DNA of 64,000 bases from contig NZ_QBUH01000001.1 of NCBI RefSeq assembly GCF_003058195.1, positions 124,001 through 188,000 on the forward strand. Direction: 5' to 3'. A program made the position numbers and the translations under genes. Below, piece after piece: positions 1-7,654 of this stretch (the stretch's first letter is position 1; each line of letters opens with the position of its first letter). The notes beneath the pieces were generated by a model. The model was not told the origin of the DNA and did not search any database. It saw nothing but the letters and a program-made list of their open reading frames with translations. This DNA comes from Elizabethkingia sp. YR214 (GTDB taxonomy: Bacteria > Bacteroidota > Bacteroidia > Flavobacteriales > Weeksellaceae).

Positions 1-1
1 C

Positions 2-907
2 TACGACCCATCCGAAGTACACATTAAACAAGAAGGATCGAACCTGGAAGTACAGGTTTCAGGATTATGGTATCGGACAATCTTGTGGGAGGTTCCTTTA
101 TTATGCTTGATCAGCGAGCTTTATTACTCCATGAAAGGACTTCAAAGAGAAGATGATGAAACAATCATTCAGAAGACTATAGAGAAAGAGAAAAAGTTTA
201 AAACACTTCAGGTTCCTTTTGCAGAATTCGGAACAAGAAGAAGACACTCTTACAGGGTACACCGATTGGTTATGCAGGCACTTACATCGATGGAAGACTC
301 TACCTTTACAGGATCTTCCAATGTACACATGGCCATGTTATACAATGTAAAACCAATTGGTACACATGCCCATGAATGGTTTATGTTCCACGCAGCAGAA
401 TATGGCTTCAAGATGGCTAATTCTCTTTCTCTGGAACATTGGGTAGACGTCTATCGTGGCGATTTGGGAGTTGCTCTTTCAGACACCTATACTACAGATG
501 TATTCTTTCAACAGTTTGATAAAAAATTTGCAAAACTATTCGACGGCGTAAGACATGACAGTGGAGATCCTATAGAATTTGCAAACAAAACTATAGAACA
601 TTATAAAAAGCACGGTATCAACCCATTATTTAAATACATTATTTTCTCTGATGCCCTGAATCCTGAGAAAGTTGAAGAAATTACCAAAGCCTGCCGTGGC
701 AGAATTGGAATTTCCTTTGGTATCGGAACCAATCTGACAAACGACGTTGGTCTTGCTCCGAGTAATATTGTAATGAAGCTTATCAGTGTAAAAGGAATCA
801 ATAACGAATGGATTCCAACAGTAAAGCTTTCTGATGAAAAAGGTAAATATACCGGAGATCCTAAAATGATAGAACTGGCAAAAGAGTTTTTACAAATAAA
901 AAGCTAA
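2..907 (+). CDS. pncB: Nicotinate phosphoribosyltransferase, 5'-truncated by window edge
   Basis: The reading frame is open from base 2, so the start lies outside the window; about 301 C-terminal residues of a roughly 400-residue family are present. The enzyme condenses nicotinate with PRPP, using ATP, to make nicotinate mononucleotide in the NAD salvage (Preiss-Handler) pathway in the cytoplasm. Visible family motifs are GTHAHEW (bases 359-379), the DVYRGDLGVALSDTY stretch, GVRHDSGDP (545-571), FSDALN and the GIGTNLTND phosphate-binding stretch. An internal TTG at 83 could be mistaken for a start, but the upstream codons (ending GLWYRTILWE) match the family and show it is internal. The next gene starts 5 bases after the stop and is probably cotranscribed. 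Confidence 0.93.
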   Translation, partial: YDPSEVHIKQEGSNLEVQVSGLWYRTILWEVPLLCLISELYYSMKGLQREDDETIIQKTIEKEKKFKTLQVPFAEFGTRRRHSYRVHRLVMQALTSMEDSTFTGSSNVHMAMLYNVKPIGTHAHEWFMFHAAEYGFKMANSLSLEHWVDVYRGDLGVALSDTYTTDVFFQQFDKKFAKLFDGVRHDSGDPIEFANKTIEHYKKHGINPLFKYIIFSDALNPEKVEEITKACRGRIGISFGIGTNLTNDVGLAPSNIVMKLISVKGINNEWIPTVKLSDEKGKYTGDPKMIELAKEFLQIKS

Positions 908-912
908 CAGCT

Positions 913-1374
913 ATGAAGGCAAAAAATTTTATAACAGGAATAGCAATACTTTCAGTTGCATTATTACAAGCACAAACCCAATCTGAATATAATGAAAAGC
1001 TGGCAAAAGATTTGGAAGCAGATAAATATGGGATGAAAAAATACATGTTTGTAATTTTGAAATCCGGAAAAACAGAACTAGCAGACAAAGCAAAAAGAGC
1101 CGAGCTGATAAAAGGACACCTCACAAATATTGGAAAACTTGCCGAAGCCGGAAAACTGACAGTGGCCGGACCATTTTTGGAAAAGAATGATAAAAATTAC
1201 AAAGGCATCTTCATCCTTAATTCCGATAATAAAGAAGAAACAGAAACACTTTTAAAAAGTGATCCTGCTATTGCTGCCGGTATTTTCGATGTAGAAATTT
1301 ACCCGTGGTATGGATCTGCCGCATTACCCACCTATCTGGAAAATCATAAAAAAATAGCCAAAGAAAATCCATAG
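913..1374 (+). CDS. Secreted YciI-like domain protein
   Basis: 153 residues. Residues 1-20 form a signal peptide with a likely cleavage before QTQSEY, so the protein is exported to the periplasm. Residues about 41-135 resemble the YciI/DGPF-like ferredoxin-fold family: a YMFVILKSG strand, a GHLTNIGKLAEAGKLTVAGPF helix-turn core and a C-terminal VEIYPWYG strand. YciI-type domains are small putative enzymes or binding modules of mostly unknown substrate. An exported version is a variant seen in Bacteroidetes. It sits 5 bases downstream of pncB and ends in a hairpin with a T-run, so it probably closes that operon. The exact function is unknown. Confidence 0.75.
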   Translation: MKAKNFITGIAILSVALLQAQTQSEYNEKLAKDLEADKYGMKKYMFVILKSGKTELADKAKRAELIKGHLTNIGKLAEAGKLTVAGPFLEKNDKNYKGIFILNSDNKEETETLLKSDPAIAAGIFDVEIYPWYGSAALPTYLENHKKIAKENP

Positions 1375-1390
1375 TGATTTTCTTTTTTAT
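1363..1390 (+). terminator. Intrinsic terminator overlapping the stop of the YciI-like gene
   Basis: A 7-bp stem GAAAATC/GATTTTC (1363-1369 with 1376-1382) with a 6-base loop is followed by a T-run. The loop contains the TAG stop codon of the upstream gene, so translation and termination overlap. Confidence 0.6.
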
Positions 1391-1426
1391 TTTTGAGTAA
1401 ATTTGCATAACCAAAGAGAAGAGCAT

Positions 1427-1915
1427 ATGAAAAGACAAATTGACTGGAAGGCTTTAGCTGCATGTATATCCTTTCATGTATTTGTATTTTTCATTATACA
1501 CACTCTAACACCTGCCAACTCCTTCAATGTATGGTACAACCATTTGGACAAACCGCTCTTTACTCCACCATCTAATTTTTTGTTCCGGACTATATTTCTT
1601 ATGTATTTCTTTTCCGGCATCGCATTTTATTTCATCTGGAAATCTAAAGAAAACCGTCTCAAATATCGTCAGAAAGCGCTTACATGTTATTATATCATTT
1701 TCGTACTCATATCCTTATGGTTTATCATTTTCTTTAACTTCAAATTATTAGACCTAGCAGTTATTGTAAATGTCATCACATGGGTACTTTCCATAATTCT
1801 ATTCTTCCTCTTCAAGCGAGTTTCTAAACCAGCAAGCTATCTCATACTTCCCACTTTGTTATGGGATACTTTCAACATGGTTTTAGCCTGGGGATTCTGG
1901 CAGCTAAATCATTAA
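1427..1915 (+). CDS. TspO/MBR-family membrane protein
   Basis: 162 residues from the ATG at 1427, which is preceded by a purine-rich stretch (AAAGAGAAGAG). A longer version from a TTG at 1403 adds only eight non-conserved residues. Five hydrophobic segments fit the five-helix TspO fold. Near residues 36-48 there is a WY..L.KP...PP motif, the hallmark of the first loop of TspO (tryptophan-rich sensory protein/peripheral benzodiazepine receptor family). Family members bind porphyrins and act in stress signalling or tetrapyrrole turnover. The aromatic content is lower than in classical TspO, so this is a diverged member. It appears to be a single-gene unit between a terminator and rmuC. Confidence 0.7.
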   Translation: MKRQIDWKALAACISFHVFVFFIIHTLTPANSFNVWYNHLDKPLFTPPSNFLFRTIFLMYFFSGIAFYFIWKSKENRLKYRQKALTCYYIIFVLISLWFIIFFNFKLLDLAVIVNVITWVLSIILFFLFKRVSKPASYLILPTLLWDTFNMVLAWGFWQLNH

Positions 1916-2035
1916 TTTTTTTTCTTTTCTTTCTTCTTAATAATCAGCATATAAATCATTATTTTACGGTTTCCAGTAAAGAATACCCTTATAATTAGTT
2001 TTATATTGCCACACAATATTTTGTAATTTTGGAAG

Positions 2036-3532
2036 ATGGAAATAACCTATTTACTTATTGGATTTATTGTTGGCGGAATTATTGGTGCTGTAATTTTGTA
2101 TTTTATTTCAAAATCATCTTCCATTTCCAGAAATTCATACAACGAATTAAACAATTCATACATTAAAAGTGTATCAGATCTGGAAAACCTTAATCTGAAG
2201 AACCAGGAACTCGTACAGATTATTAATAAAGAAAAGGAACTCAGCCAGCAGCAGTCAGACTTATTAAGCGATCTGAAGAATGAGTTTGCAAAAATATCAG
2301 CTGAATACTCCGCTCTTAATTCTCAATCTCAGGAACAGAAACAAACAAATACAAAACAAGTATCCCAGATTGAAAACCTTATATCTGATAAACAAACATT
2401 ATTTGCCAAAAATTCTGAATTATCTGCTATTAATGAAAGTTTACAGAAATCTCTTGAAACCCAAAAAGAAGAGGTAACCAAAATCCAGGAAGAAGCGAAA
2501 CTTCAATTTGAAAACCTGGCCAATAAAATTCTGGAAGAAAAGACTGAAAAGTTCACCACTCTTAATCAGAACAATCTTAAAACAATTCTGGAACCTTTTC
2601 AGGAAAAAATTGCTGATCTAAAAAATAGAGTCAACGAAGCTTATGAAAAGGAAAATAAGGAGCGTTTTTCATTAGCAGAAAAGGTAAGAGAACTTGCGGA
2701 GCTAAATCAGCAAATCTCTGAAGATGCTAAAAAACTAACAAGAGCCTTGAAAGGAGAAAGCAAAACCCAGGGAAATTGGGGAGAAATGATCCTGGAAAGC
2801 ATTCTGGAAAAATCCGGATTGGTAAAAGGAAGAGAATATTATCTTGAGCATGAACTCCGTGATGAGAACAACAAAGCTATCTATTCTGAATTCTCTGGAA
2901 AAAAAATGCGCCCAGACGCGGTTGTAAAGTATCCTGACGAAAGAAATGTGATTATAGATTCCAAAGTTTCTCTAACAGCTTTCACTGAACTTGTGGATGA
3001 AACTGATGCTGAAGTCTATGCAATAAAACTTAATCAGCATTTATCTTCTATTAAAAATCATATTCAACAGCTTAGCCAGAAAGCATATGATGACTATGGA
3101 AAATCTCTGGACTTCGTCATGATGTTTATCCCTAGTGAACCAGCTTATATTGCAGCAATGCAGGCTGATCAAAATCTGTGGAACTATGCCTACGAAAGGA
3201 GAATTTTATTACTAAATCCGAGCAACCTTATTACTTCCCTTAAGCTGATTGCTGATCTGTGGAAGCGGGAATACCAAAACAGAAATACAATGGAGATTGC
3301 TGACAGAGGCGCTAAGTTGTATGATAAGTTTGTAGGCTTTGTCGAGAATTTAGAGAAAGTAGGTAAAGGACTTGACCAGGCTAAAAACGCATATACCGAT
3401 GCTTACAAACAGCTTTCCACAGGAAATGACAACCTTGTAACACAAACTCAAAAGCTAAGAGCGTTAGGAATTAAAAGCAAGAAAGAGCTTCCACAAAGCC
3501 TTATAGAAAATAGCGAAAGCATCGAAGAATAA
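2036..3532 (+). CDS. rmuC: DNA recombination protein RmuC
   Basis: 498 residues. An N-terminal membrane anchor (about residues 3-24) is followed by a long glutamine/lysine-rich coiled coil (about 30-200) and then the RmuC nuclease-like domain (about 235-450) with GNWGEMILESILEKSGL, RPDAVVKYPDERNVIIDSKVSL and the MFIPSEPAY segment. This order is typical of RmuC. The family limits inversions at short inverted repeats in E. coli and is related to PD-(D/E)XK nucleases; the D...DSK pattern in this protein fits that core. The stop codon abuts the ATG of the next gene, so translation is probably coupled. Confidence 0.92.
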   Translation: MEITYLLIGFIVGGIIGAVILYFISKSSSISRNSYNELNNSYIKSVSDLENLNLKNQELVQIINKEKELSQQQSDLLSDLKNEFAKISAEYSALNSQSQEQKQTNTKQVSQIENLISDKQTLFAKNSELSAINESLQKSLETQKEEVTKIQEEAKLQFENLANKILEEKTEKFTTLNQNNLKTILEPFQEKIADLKNRVNEAYEKENKERFSLAEKVRELAELNQQISEDAKKLTRALKGESKTQGNWGEMILESILEKSGLVKGREYYLEHELRDENNKAIYSEFSGKKMRPDAVVKYPDERNVIIDSKVSLTAFTELVDETDAEVYAIKLNQHLSSIKNHIQQLSQKAYDDYGKSLDFVMMFIPSEPAYIAAMQADQNLWNYAYERRILLLNPSNLITSLKLIADLWKREYQNRNTMEIADRGAKLYDKFVGFVENLEKVGKGLDQAKNAYTDAYKQLSTGNDNLVTQTQKLRALGIKSKKELPQSLIENSESIEE

Positions 3533-3958
3533 ATGAAACCACAAGGCCTGACACTAATTATAAGCATTGCGTTATTTATTGCATCATTAACGCAGATTGC
3601 CGTTAATATGGGTAGCGACTATATGCTTTCTGTAGCATGTCTGTTGTTAGGCTGGGCTGAAGTTTTTGAAGGAGGAATTGCCTGGCTGGCAAATCCTCTT
3701 TTATTTATTTCATGGTTATTACTTCTAATAAAGCAACCCAAAATAGCTGCACCCCTATGCTTAATCACATTCCTTTTAAGCCTTTCTTACCTTTCCACCA
3801 GCACTATTACAGTTAACGAAGGTGGTGGCAAAGCCTCAATCACCTCTTATGGCTTAGGATATTACCTATGGCTGGCAAGCAGCATTTCTCTATTTATTGG
3901 AAACATCTGGACGATAATATCCAACAAAACATCTACTCCAGAGAAATCATCTGTATAA
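3533..3958 (+). CDS. Small integral membrane protein of unknown function
   Basis: 141 residues, nearly all hydrophobic, with about four membrane-spanning segments (roughly residues 7-25, 29-45, 55-75 and 82-130). No catalytic motif is visible. The ATG follows the rmuC stop with no gap, which implies translational coupling. The reading frame is consistent with a real gene because membrane segments alternate with charged loops and the end is abrupt. I do not recognise the family. Possible roles include a small envelope protein; nothing in the sequence decides this. Confidence 0.7.
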   Translation: MKPQGLTLIISIALFIASLTQIAVNMGSDYMLSVACLLLGWAEVFEGGIAWLANPLLFISWLLLLIKQPKIAAPLCLITFLLSLSYLSTSTITVNEGGGKASITSYGLGYYLWLASSISLFIGNIWTIISNKTSTPEKSSV

Positions 3959-4030
3959 AAAGAATCAATACCCTGCCTTATGAAATAGCAAAAAACCTTT
4001 CTAATGATAAATTTTGCCTAGTTTTGCAAA

Positions 4031-4795
4031 ATGCAAATAGAAAGTCTACAGAACGATAAAATCAAAAAGCTAACTCGTCTTATTTCTAAAAACAATGAAC
4101 GTCGCAAAAGTGGGATTTTCATTGTAGAAGGTGTTCAGGAGAACGAAAGAGCTATTCAATTTGGCTATACTCCTACAGAATTCTTTATCTGTAATGATAT
4201 ATTCCATGGAACTATCCCTTCTGCTGTAATTAATAATGTTTCTGCAAAGGTTTATGAAGCAATTGCATACAGAGGAACCTCAGAAGGCATTATTGGAGTT
4301 TATCAGGAAAAACAAAAATCATTAGAACACTTTACTCCAAAACCTAATTCCGGAATCATCCTTCTGGAAAGTGTAGAAAAACCTGGTAATCTTGGTGCTG
4401 TGCTAAGAAGCTGTGAAGCTTTTGGAATAGATGCTATTATCATTACCGATCCTAAAACCGATTTTTACAATCCAAATGTAATACGCTCTAGCGTTGGCTG
4501 CCTGTTCGGAATGAACTTCTTCCAAACAGATAATGAGTCAGCCATAGATTTCTTTAAACAGCACAACTATCAGATCATCACAACATTTATGGATGATAAT
4601 ACCAAACAGATTCAGAATGCTGATTTTAATAAGAAGACTGTTACCTGCTTTGGTACAGAACATTCCGGATTAAGCGATTTCTGGAAAGACAAAGGCAGCA
4701 ATTACCTGATCCCAATGACGGGTAGCATAGATTCTCTCAACCTGAGTAATGCTGTAGCGATTACATGTTATGAGATCCTGAGACAAAAGATATAA
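4031..4795 (+). CDS. TrmH/SpoU-family RNA 2'-O-methyltransferase
   Basis: 254 residues. The N-terminal 80 residues match the substrate-binding domain of 23S rRNA (guanosine-2'-O)-methyltransferases (LQNDKIKKLTRLI and a GIFIVEGVQE strand). The C-terminal half is a SPOUT knot domain with all three family motifs: motif 1 EKPGNLGAVLRSCEAFG, motif 2 FGTEHSGLS and motif 3 SLNLSNAVAITCYE. The enzyme uses S-adenosylmethionine to methylate a ribose in rRNA or tRNA in the cytoplasm. The target nucleotide cannot be read from the sequence, so no symbol is given. An intrinsic terminator follows. Confidence 0.88.
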   Translation: MQIESLQNDKIKKLTRLISKNNERRKSGIFIVEGVQENERAIQFGYTPTEFFICNDIFHGTIPSAVINNVSAKVYEAIAYRGTSEGIIGVYQEKQKSLEHFTPKPNSGIILLESVEKPGNLGAVLRSCEAFGIDAIIITDPKTDFYNPNVIRSSVGCLFGMNFFQTDNESAIDFFKQHNYQIITTFMDDNTKQIQNADFNKKTVTCFGTEHSGLSDFWKDKGSNYLIPMTGSIDSLNLSNAVAITCYEILRQKI

Positions 4796-4810
4796 AACCA
4801 ACTATAAACA

Positions 4811-4846
4811 AAAAATCCCCTAAACTTATTTAGGGGATTTTTTTTA
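4811..4846 (+). terminator. Intrinsic terminator after the TrmH-family gene
   Basis: The stem AAATCCCCTAAA/TTTAGGGGATTT surrounds a short loop and is followed by a run of eight T. A weaker A-run on the other side could let it act on the minus strand too. Confidence 0.85.
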
Positions 4847-4865
4847 TGACAATATAATCATAATG

Positions 4866-4894
4866 CATAAAAAAAGCCGCTCGAGAGCGGCTTA
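4866..4894 (-). terminator. Intrinsic terminator of the Thr/Lys-rich lipoprotein gene
   Basis: The stem AAGCCGCTC/GAGCGGCTT lies 20 bases beyond the stop of the minus-strand lipoprotein gene. On the minus strand it is followed by a T-run. Confidence 0.85.
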
Positions 4895-4914
4895 ATAATT
4901 ATCTTTGTAAGAAA

Positions 4915-5181
4915 TTATTTTTTAACTTCTTCTTTCTTAACTTCAGTAGTTTTAGTTTCTTCTACTTTTTTAGTAGCGTCAGCTTTAGTAGAATCTGCAG
5001 TTGGAGCAACAGCTTTAGTAGAATCTACAGTTGTAGTAACAGTAGAGTCAACTTTAGTAGAATCTACTTTAGTAGAATCAGTTGTACCTTCTGTAGCAGT
5101 AGCTTCAGTTTTTTTACAAGATACTAAAGAGATAGCAACGATAGCAGCAGCAGCAGCGATGTTTAAGAATGACTTTTTCAT
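4915..5181 (-). CDS. Low-complexity lipoprotein with DSTK repeats
   Basis: 88 residues. Residues 1-21 are a hydrophobic alanine-rich signal ending in the lipobox LVSC with the lipidated Cys at 22, followed by KK. The mature part is almost entirely Thr, Lys, Val, Ser, Asp, Ala and Glu and contains five DSTK units and related VEETKTTE units. No enzymatic fold is apparent; it looks like an intrinsically disordered, highly charged envelope lipoprotein. The DNA has repeated TTTAGTAGAATC units (minus-strand repeat), so copy number may vary. A -7 element TACCTTTG lies on the minus strand at 5250-5257. It has its own promoter and terminator and stands alone. Confidence 0.8.
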   Translation of the reverse strand: MKKSFLNIAAAAAIVAISLVSCKKTEATATEGTTDSTKVDSTKVDSTVTTTVDSTKAVAPTADSTKADATKKVEETKTTEVKKEEVKK

Positions 5182-5271
5182 AATAAATTAAATTTAATTT
5201 TGTTAAAAATATTTTTCTAAATTGTAATGTGTTCTTTATTTGAACAAGACAAAGGTATGGTAGCAATAAAA

Positions 5272-5303
5272 TTTGTCCGAGAAAATTAATTGTAATACCT
5301 TTG
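5272..5303 (+). promoter_or_regulatory. Bacteroidetes-type promoter for the HTH-like/membrane gene
   Basis: TTTG at 5272-5275, a 20-base spacer and TACCTTTG at 5296-5303 match the -33/-7 consensus of Bacteroidetes primary sigma promoters. A divergent TACCTTTG for the lipoprotein gene lies about 40 bases away on the minus strand. Confidence 0.65.
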
Positions 5304-5363
5304 TAAAACTATTTTACAAAATAATACAACTGATAATCAATAGATTAAATAAAAAATAAATTT

Positions 5364-6467
5364 TTGACTGATTTAGAATTATTACACTTCGAACAGCTAA
5401 AATCTGAAGTTCAGGCCAAATATCTGGAAAATCACACTCCTTCCTATGATGAAATTTCTAAATGGAAAGGCATTGATATCATTTATTTCCAGGAGGACCT
5501 CAGAAAAAATGCAAAAGGTAACATTAGTGAGAAGTCATTTTACACTTATTTCAAAACTTCTCCAACGGCTAAGTTACCACGTATTGATATGCTGAATATA
5601 CTATCGATATACTCAGGTTATATCTCATGGTATGACTTCAAGAAGAATCATGCATTTGCCGAAGAACTTCTTTTAGAAAACGAAAACAACCTTTCTGAGA
5701 CTAAAGAACCACAAGTGGAAAGCCTTGTTGAAGAGGAATACAAAGCCCCTGCCATTAGAGAAAAAGAGAACTCCCCTGTTGCACAACCTCAAAGTACATC
5801 ACCAGAAGTAAGGACCAACAATAGCAAAAAAACTTCTAAACCAATTATTTCCAAGGTAAAGAAATACTTATGGATCGGTATTTCTGCTGTTCTTGCAATA
5901 TTTGTAGCGGCTTTAACCTTTGCAGACAGTTTCTTCACAAAGACTTATACATTTAAGTTTACAGATGCGGACAGAAGCCAACCTGTGCAGAATGAAGTAG
6001 AAATAAAAGTATTAAAAGCAGGTGAATCTCCTCTTACCTATAGAGTAAAACCAAATGAAGCTTTTGTGTACCCTACAAAGGACAAAACACTTAAAATGGT
6101 GATCAGTTCTGTATTCTACAGAACTGATACAATAATAAGAAACCTGGAAAATGCACCAGAAACTGAAGTAATTCAGTTAAAACCGAATGAATATAATATG
6201 ATGTTATATTCCTATTCAAGATCTAAAGACTTTAAGAGCAGAAGAGCCCAACTGGAGAACTTGATCAGTAATGATGCGGTTATATACCAGGTATTTGACA
6301 ATCAGTATTTCAATGTGGAAACTATGAGCAAGCAACGTTACATTAACTTTCTTTCACTTCCTACAACCTCACTGGAGAATCTGGACGTTATAGAGACTAA
6401 AATCTCTTCCAATGGAAAAATAGTATTAATCAAATTCAGAATCAGAAACAATGAAAAGAGTTTATAG
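5364..6467 (+). CDS. Single-pass membrane protein with an N-terminal small helical domain
   Basis: 367 residues from a TTG start; no in-frame ATG occurs near the N-terminus and the promoter lies about 60 bases upstream. Residues about 1-110 are soluble and helical. The segment ISEKSFYTYF...LPRIDMLNILSIYSGYISWYDF resembles a small N-terminal domain common in Bacteroidetes regulators, in which a short helix pair precedes a GYxSWxDF motif; this resemblance is from memory. A disordered Glu/Pro/Ser linker follows, then one membrane segment (about 168-190), then a beta-rich external region. The topology suggests a cytoplasmic sensing or binding domain joined to a periplasmic domain. The next gene overlaps its end by 17 bases, so the two are likely a functional pair. 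The function is not known. Confidence 0.7.
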   Translation: MTDLELLHFEQLKSEVQAKYLENHTPSYDEISKWKGIDIIYFQEDLRKNAKGNISEKSFYTYFKTSPTAKLPRIDMLNILSIYSGYISWYDFKKNHAFAEELLLENENNLSETKEPQVESLVEEEYKAPAIREKENSPVAQPQSTSPEVRTNNSKKTSKPIISKVKKYLWIGISAVLAIFVAALTFADSFFTKTYTFKFTDADRSQPVQNEVEIKVLKAGESPLTYRVKPNEAFVYPTKDKTLKMVISSVFYRTDTIIRNLENAPETEVIQLKPNEYNMMLYSYSRSKDFKSRRAQLENLISNDAVIYQVFDNQYFNVETMSKQRYINFLSLPTTSLENLDVIETKISSNGKIVLIKFRIRNNEKSL

Positions 6468-7053
6468 CATATTCAATATAGTAGCAGTCATGTTAATTTT
6501 AGTTATAGGATTAGCTGCCTGTAAAGAGAAATATAAAGGCAAAAACTCTCTGGAAACTGTAAAGTATAATAATAATACAACTACATTTTCTCCAATAGAA
6601 TTGGACAGCCTTCAGACCATTAATAATATTACAGCTCTGAAGCTACAAGAGGTATATGATCTGGGGACAAATTACGCAGCAGGAAATAAGGATTCTGATA
6701 TTGACACTACGCTGTATAATCAGATACAGGAATATTTCGAAAAACCTGATTCAACAACAATAATGTCTTTCATAAAGCAACTAGACAGTCTCAAAGCTCG
6801 TTTTGTCAAAATTAGTGACGTATCAACATCCAAATATATTAGCACTAAGGATACACTTGACTTTGCGAAGTATAAAATGGATTACTATGATAAGGAGAGA
6901 AAATATATTGGCTACCTTAATAAAGAAGTACAATATGTACTAAAAGAAGCTCCTGCGAAAGAAAAGAAATTCAAAAGTGAATTCAAATTCTATTTCGTAG
7001 AATTTAAAGGTCCACCTAAGAAAGACAGTATTCCGTCTGGCAAGACTAAATAA
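6451..7053 (+). CDS. Lipoprotein of unknown function paired with the upstream membrane protein
   Basis: 200 residues. The signal sequence ends in the lipobox LAAC (Cys24), so it should be a lipid-anchored envelope protein. The mature part is charged and mostly helical with no recognised domain. Its start overlaps the upstream gene by 17 bases in another frame, a sign of translational coupling. Its 3' end overlaps the convergent 5-formyl-THF cyclo-ligase gene by 64 bases, so the last 20 or so codons of both genes are read from the same DNA. The family is not recognised. Confidence 0.75.
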   Translation: MKRVYSIFNIVAVMLILVIGLAACKEKYKGKNSLETVKYNNNTTTFSPIELDSLQTINNITALKLQEVYDLGTNYAAGNKDSDIDTTLYNQIQEYFEKPDSTTIMSFIKQLDSLKARFVKISDVSTSKYISTKDTLDFAKYKMDYYDKERKYIGYLNKEVQYVLKEAPAKEKKFKSEFKFYFVEFKGPPKKDSIPSGKTK

Positions 7054-7583
7054 TCCAGCTTTATATCAAACTGATCTACATCCTGAATTAATTCATCAGG
7101 AGCAAAATAGTTGATCCCAATTTTCAATACCGGATTTTTGACAGAACTGAAAAACCTGTCATAGAAACCTTTACCATAGCCTATTCTATTACCTTGTTTA
7201 TCAGCATAGAGCAATGGTGTGACAACCTGATCAAAATCAACACTCTCAGCAGTATTTGAAACAGGTTCCCATATTCCCCATGAGTTCAATGCAAGTTCTG
7301 TATCTGGTCTATAAGCTATTGAAATAATCTCATCTCCTACCATTTTGGGAATAAAGACATTGACACTCTTCTTCCAGAAGTAATCAATCCAAAGATGGGT
7401 ATTAATTTCATTTTTCGCAGAGATAGGTAGGAAGATATGAATATTCTGATTTTCAGGAACATTAAATTGTAAAAGATATTGACTAAATATCTTTCCAGAC
7501 AAAAAAGCAACGTCTTCGGGGGACATTGCTTTTCTTTCTTTTAAATATTTTTTTCTAAGTTCTGATTTTAATGAACTAAACAT
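6990..7583 (-). CDS. 5-formyltetrahydrofolate cyclo-ligase
   Basis: 197 residues, the usual length. The enzyme converts 5-formyl-THF plus ATP to 5,10-methenyl-THF in one-carbon metabolism. The N-terminal RKKYLKERKAMS segment (residues 11-22) and the signature GYGKGFYDRF (135-144) with the preceding TPLLYADKQGNRIG match the family's ATP/folate pocket. The WGIWEP segment near 102-107 is also typical. The C-terminus (VLPDGILSFLGGPLNSTK) slightly exceeds the usual end and shares 64 bases with the convergent lipoprotein gene. Expression of each could interfere with the other. Confidence 0.9.
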   Translation of the reverse strand: MFSSLKSELRKKYLKERKAMSPEDVAFLSGKIFSQYLLQFNVPENQNIHIFLPISAKNEINTHLWIDYFWKKSVNVFIPKMVGDEIISIAYRPDTELALNSWGIWEPVSNTAESVDFDQVVTPLLYADKQGNRIGYGKGFYDRFFSSVKNPVLKIGINYFAPDELIQDVDQFDIKLDYLVLPDGILSFLGGPLNSTK

Positions 7584-7654
7584 CTTTCATACTGATTTAA
7601 CAGAGATAATAATTACATACAGGCTTTTACAGCTTTTTACACCAGATCAAAAGC

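Noticed and set aside
2024-2031. TAATTTTG just before rmuC (and TAGTTTTG before the TrmH-family gene at 4019)
   Set aside because: Both match the -7 pattern but end only 4 bases before the ATG and have no -33 element, so transcription would begin at or after the start codon.
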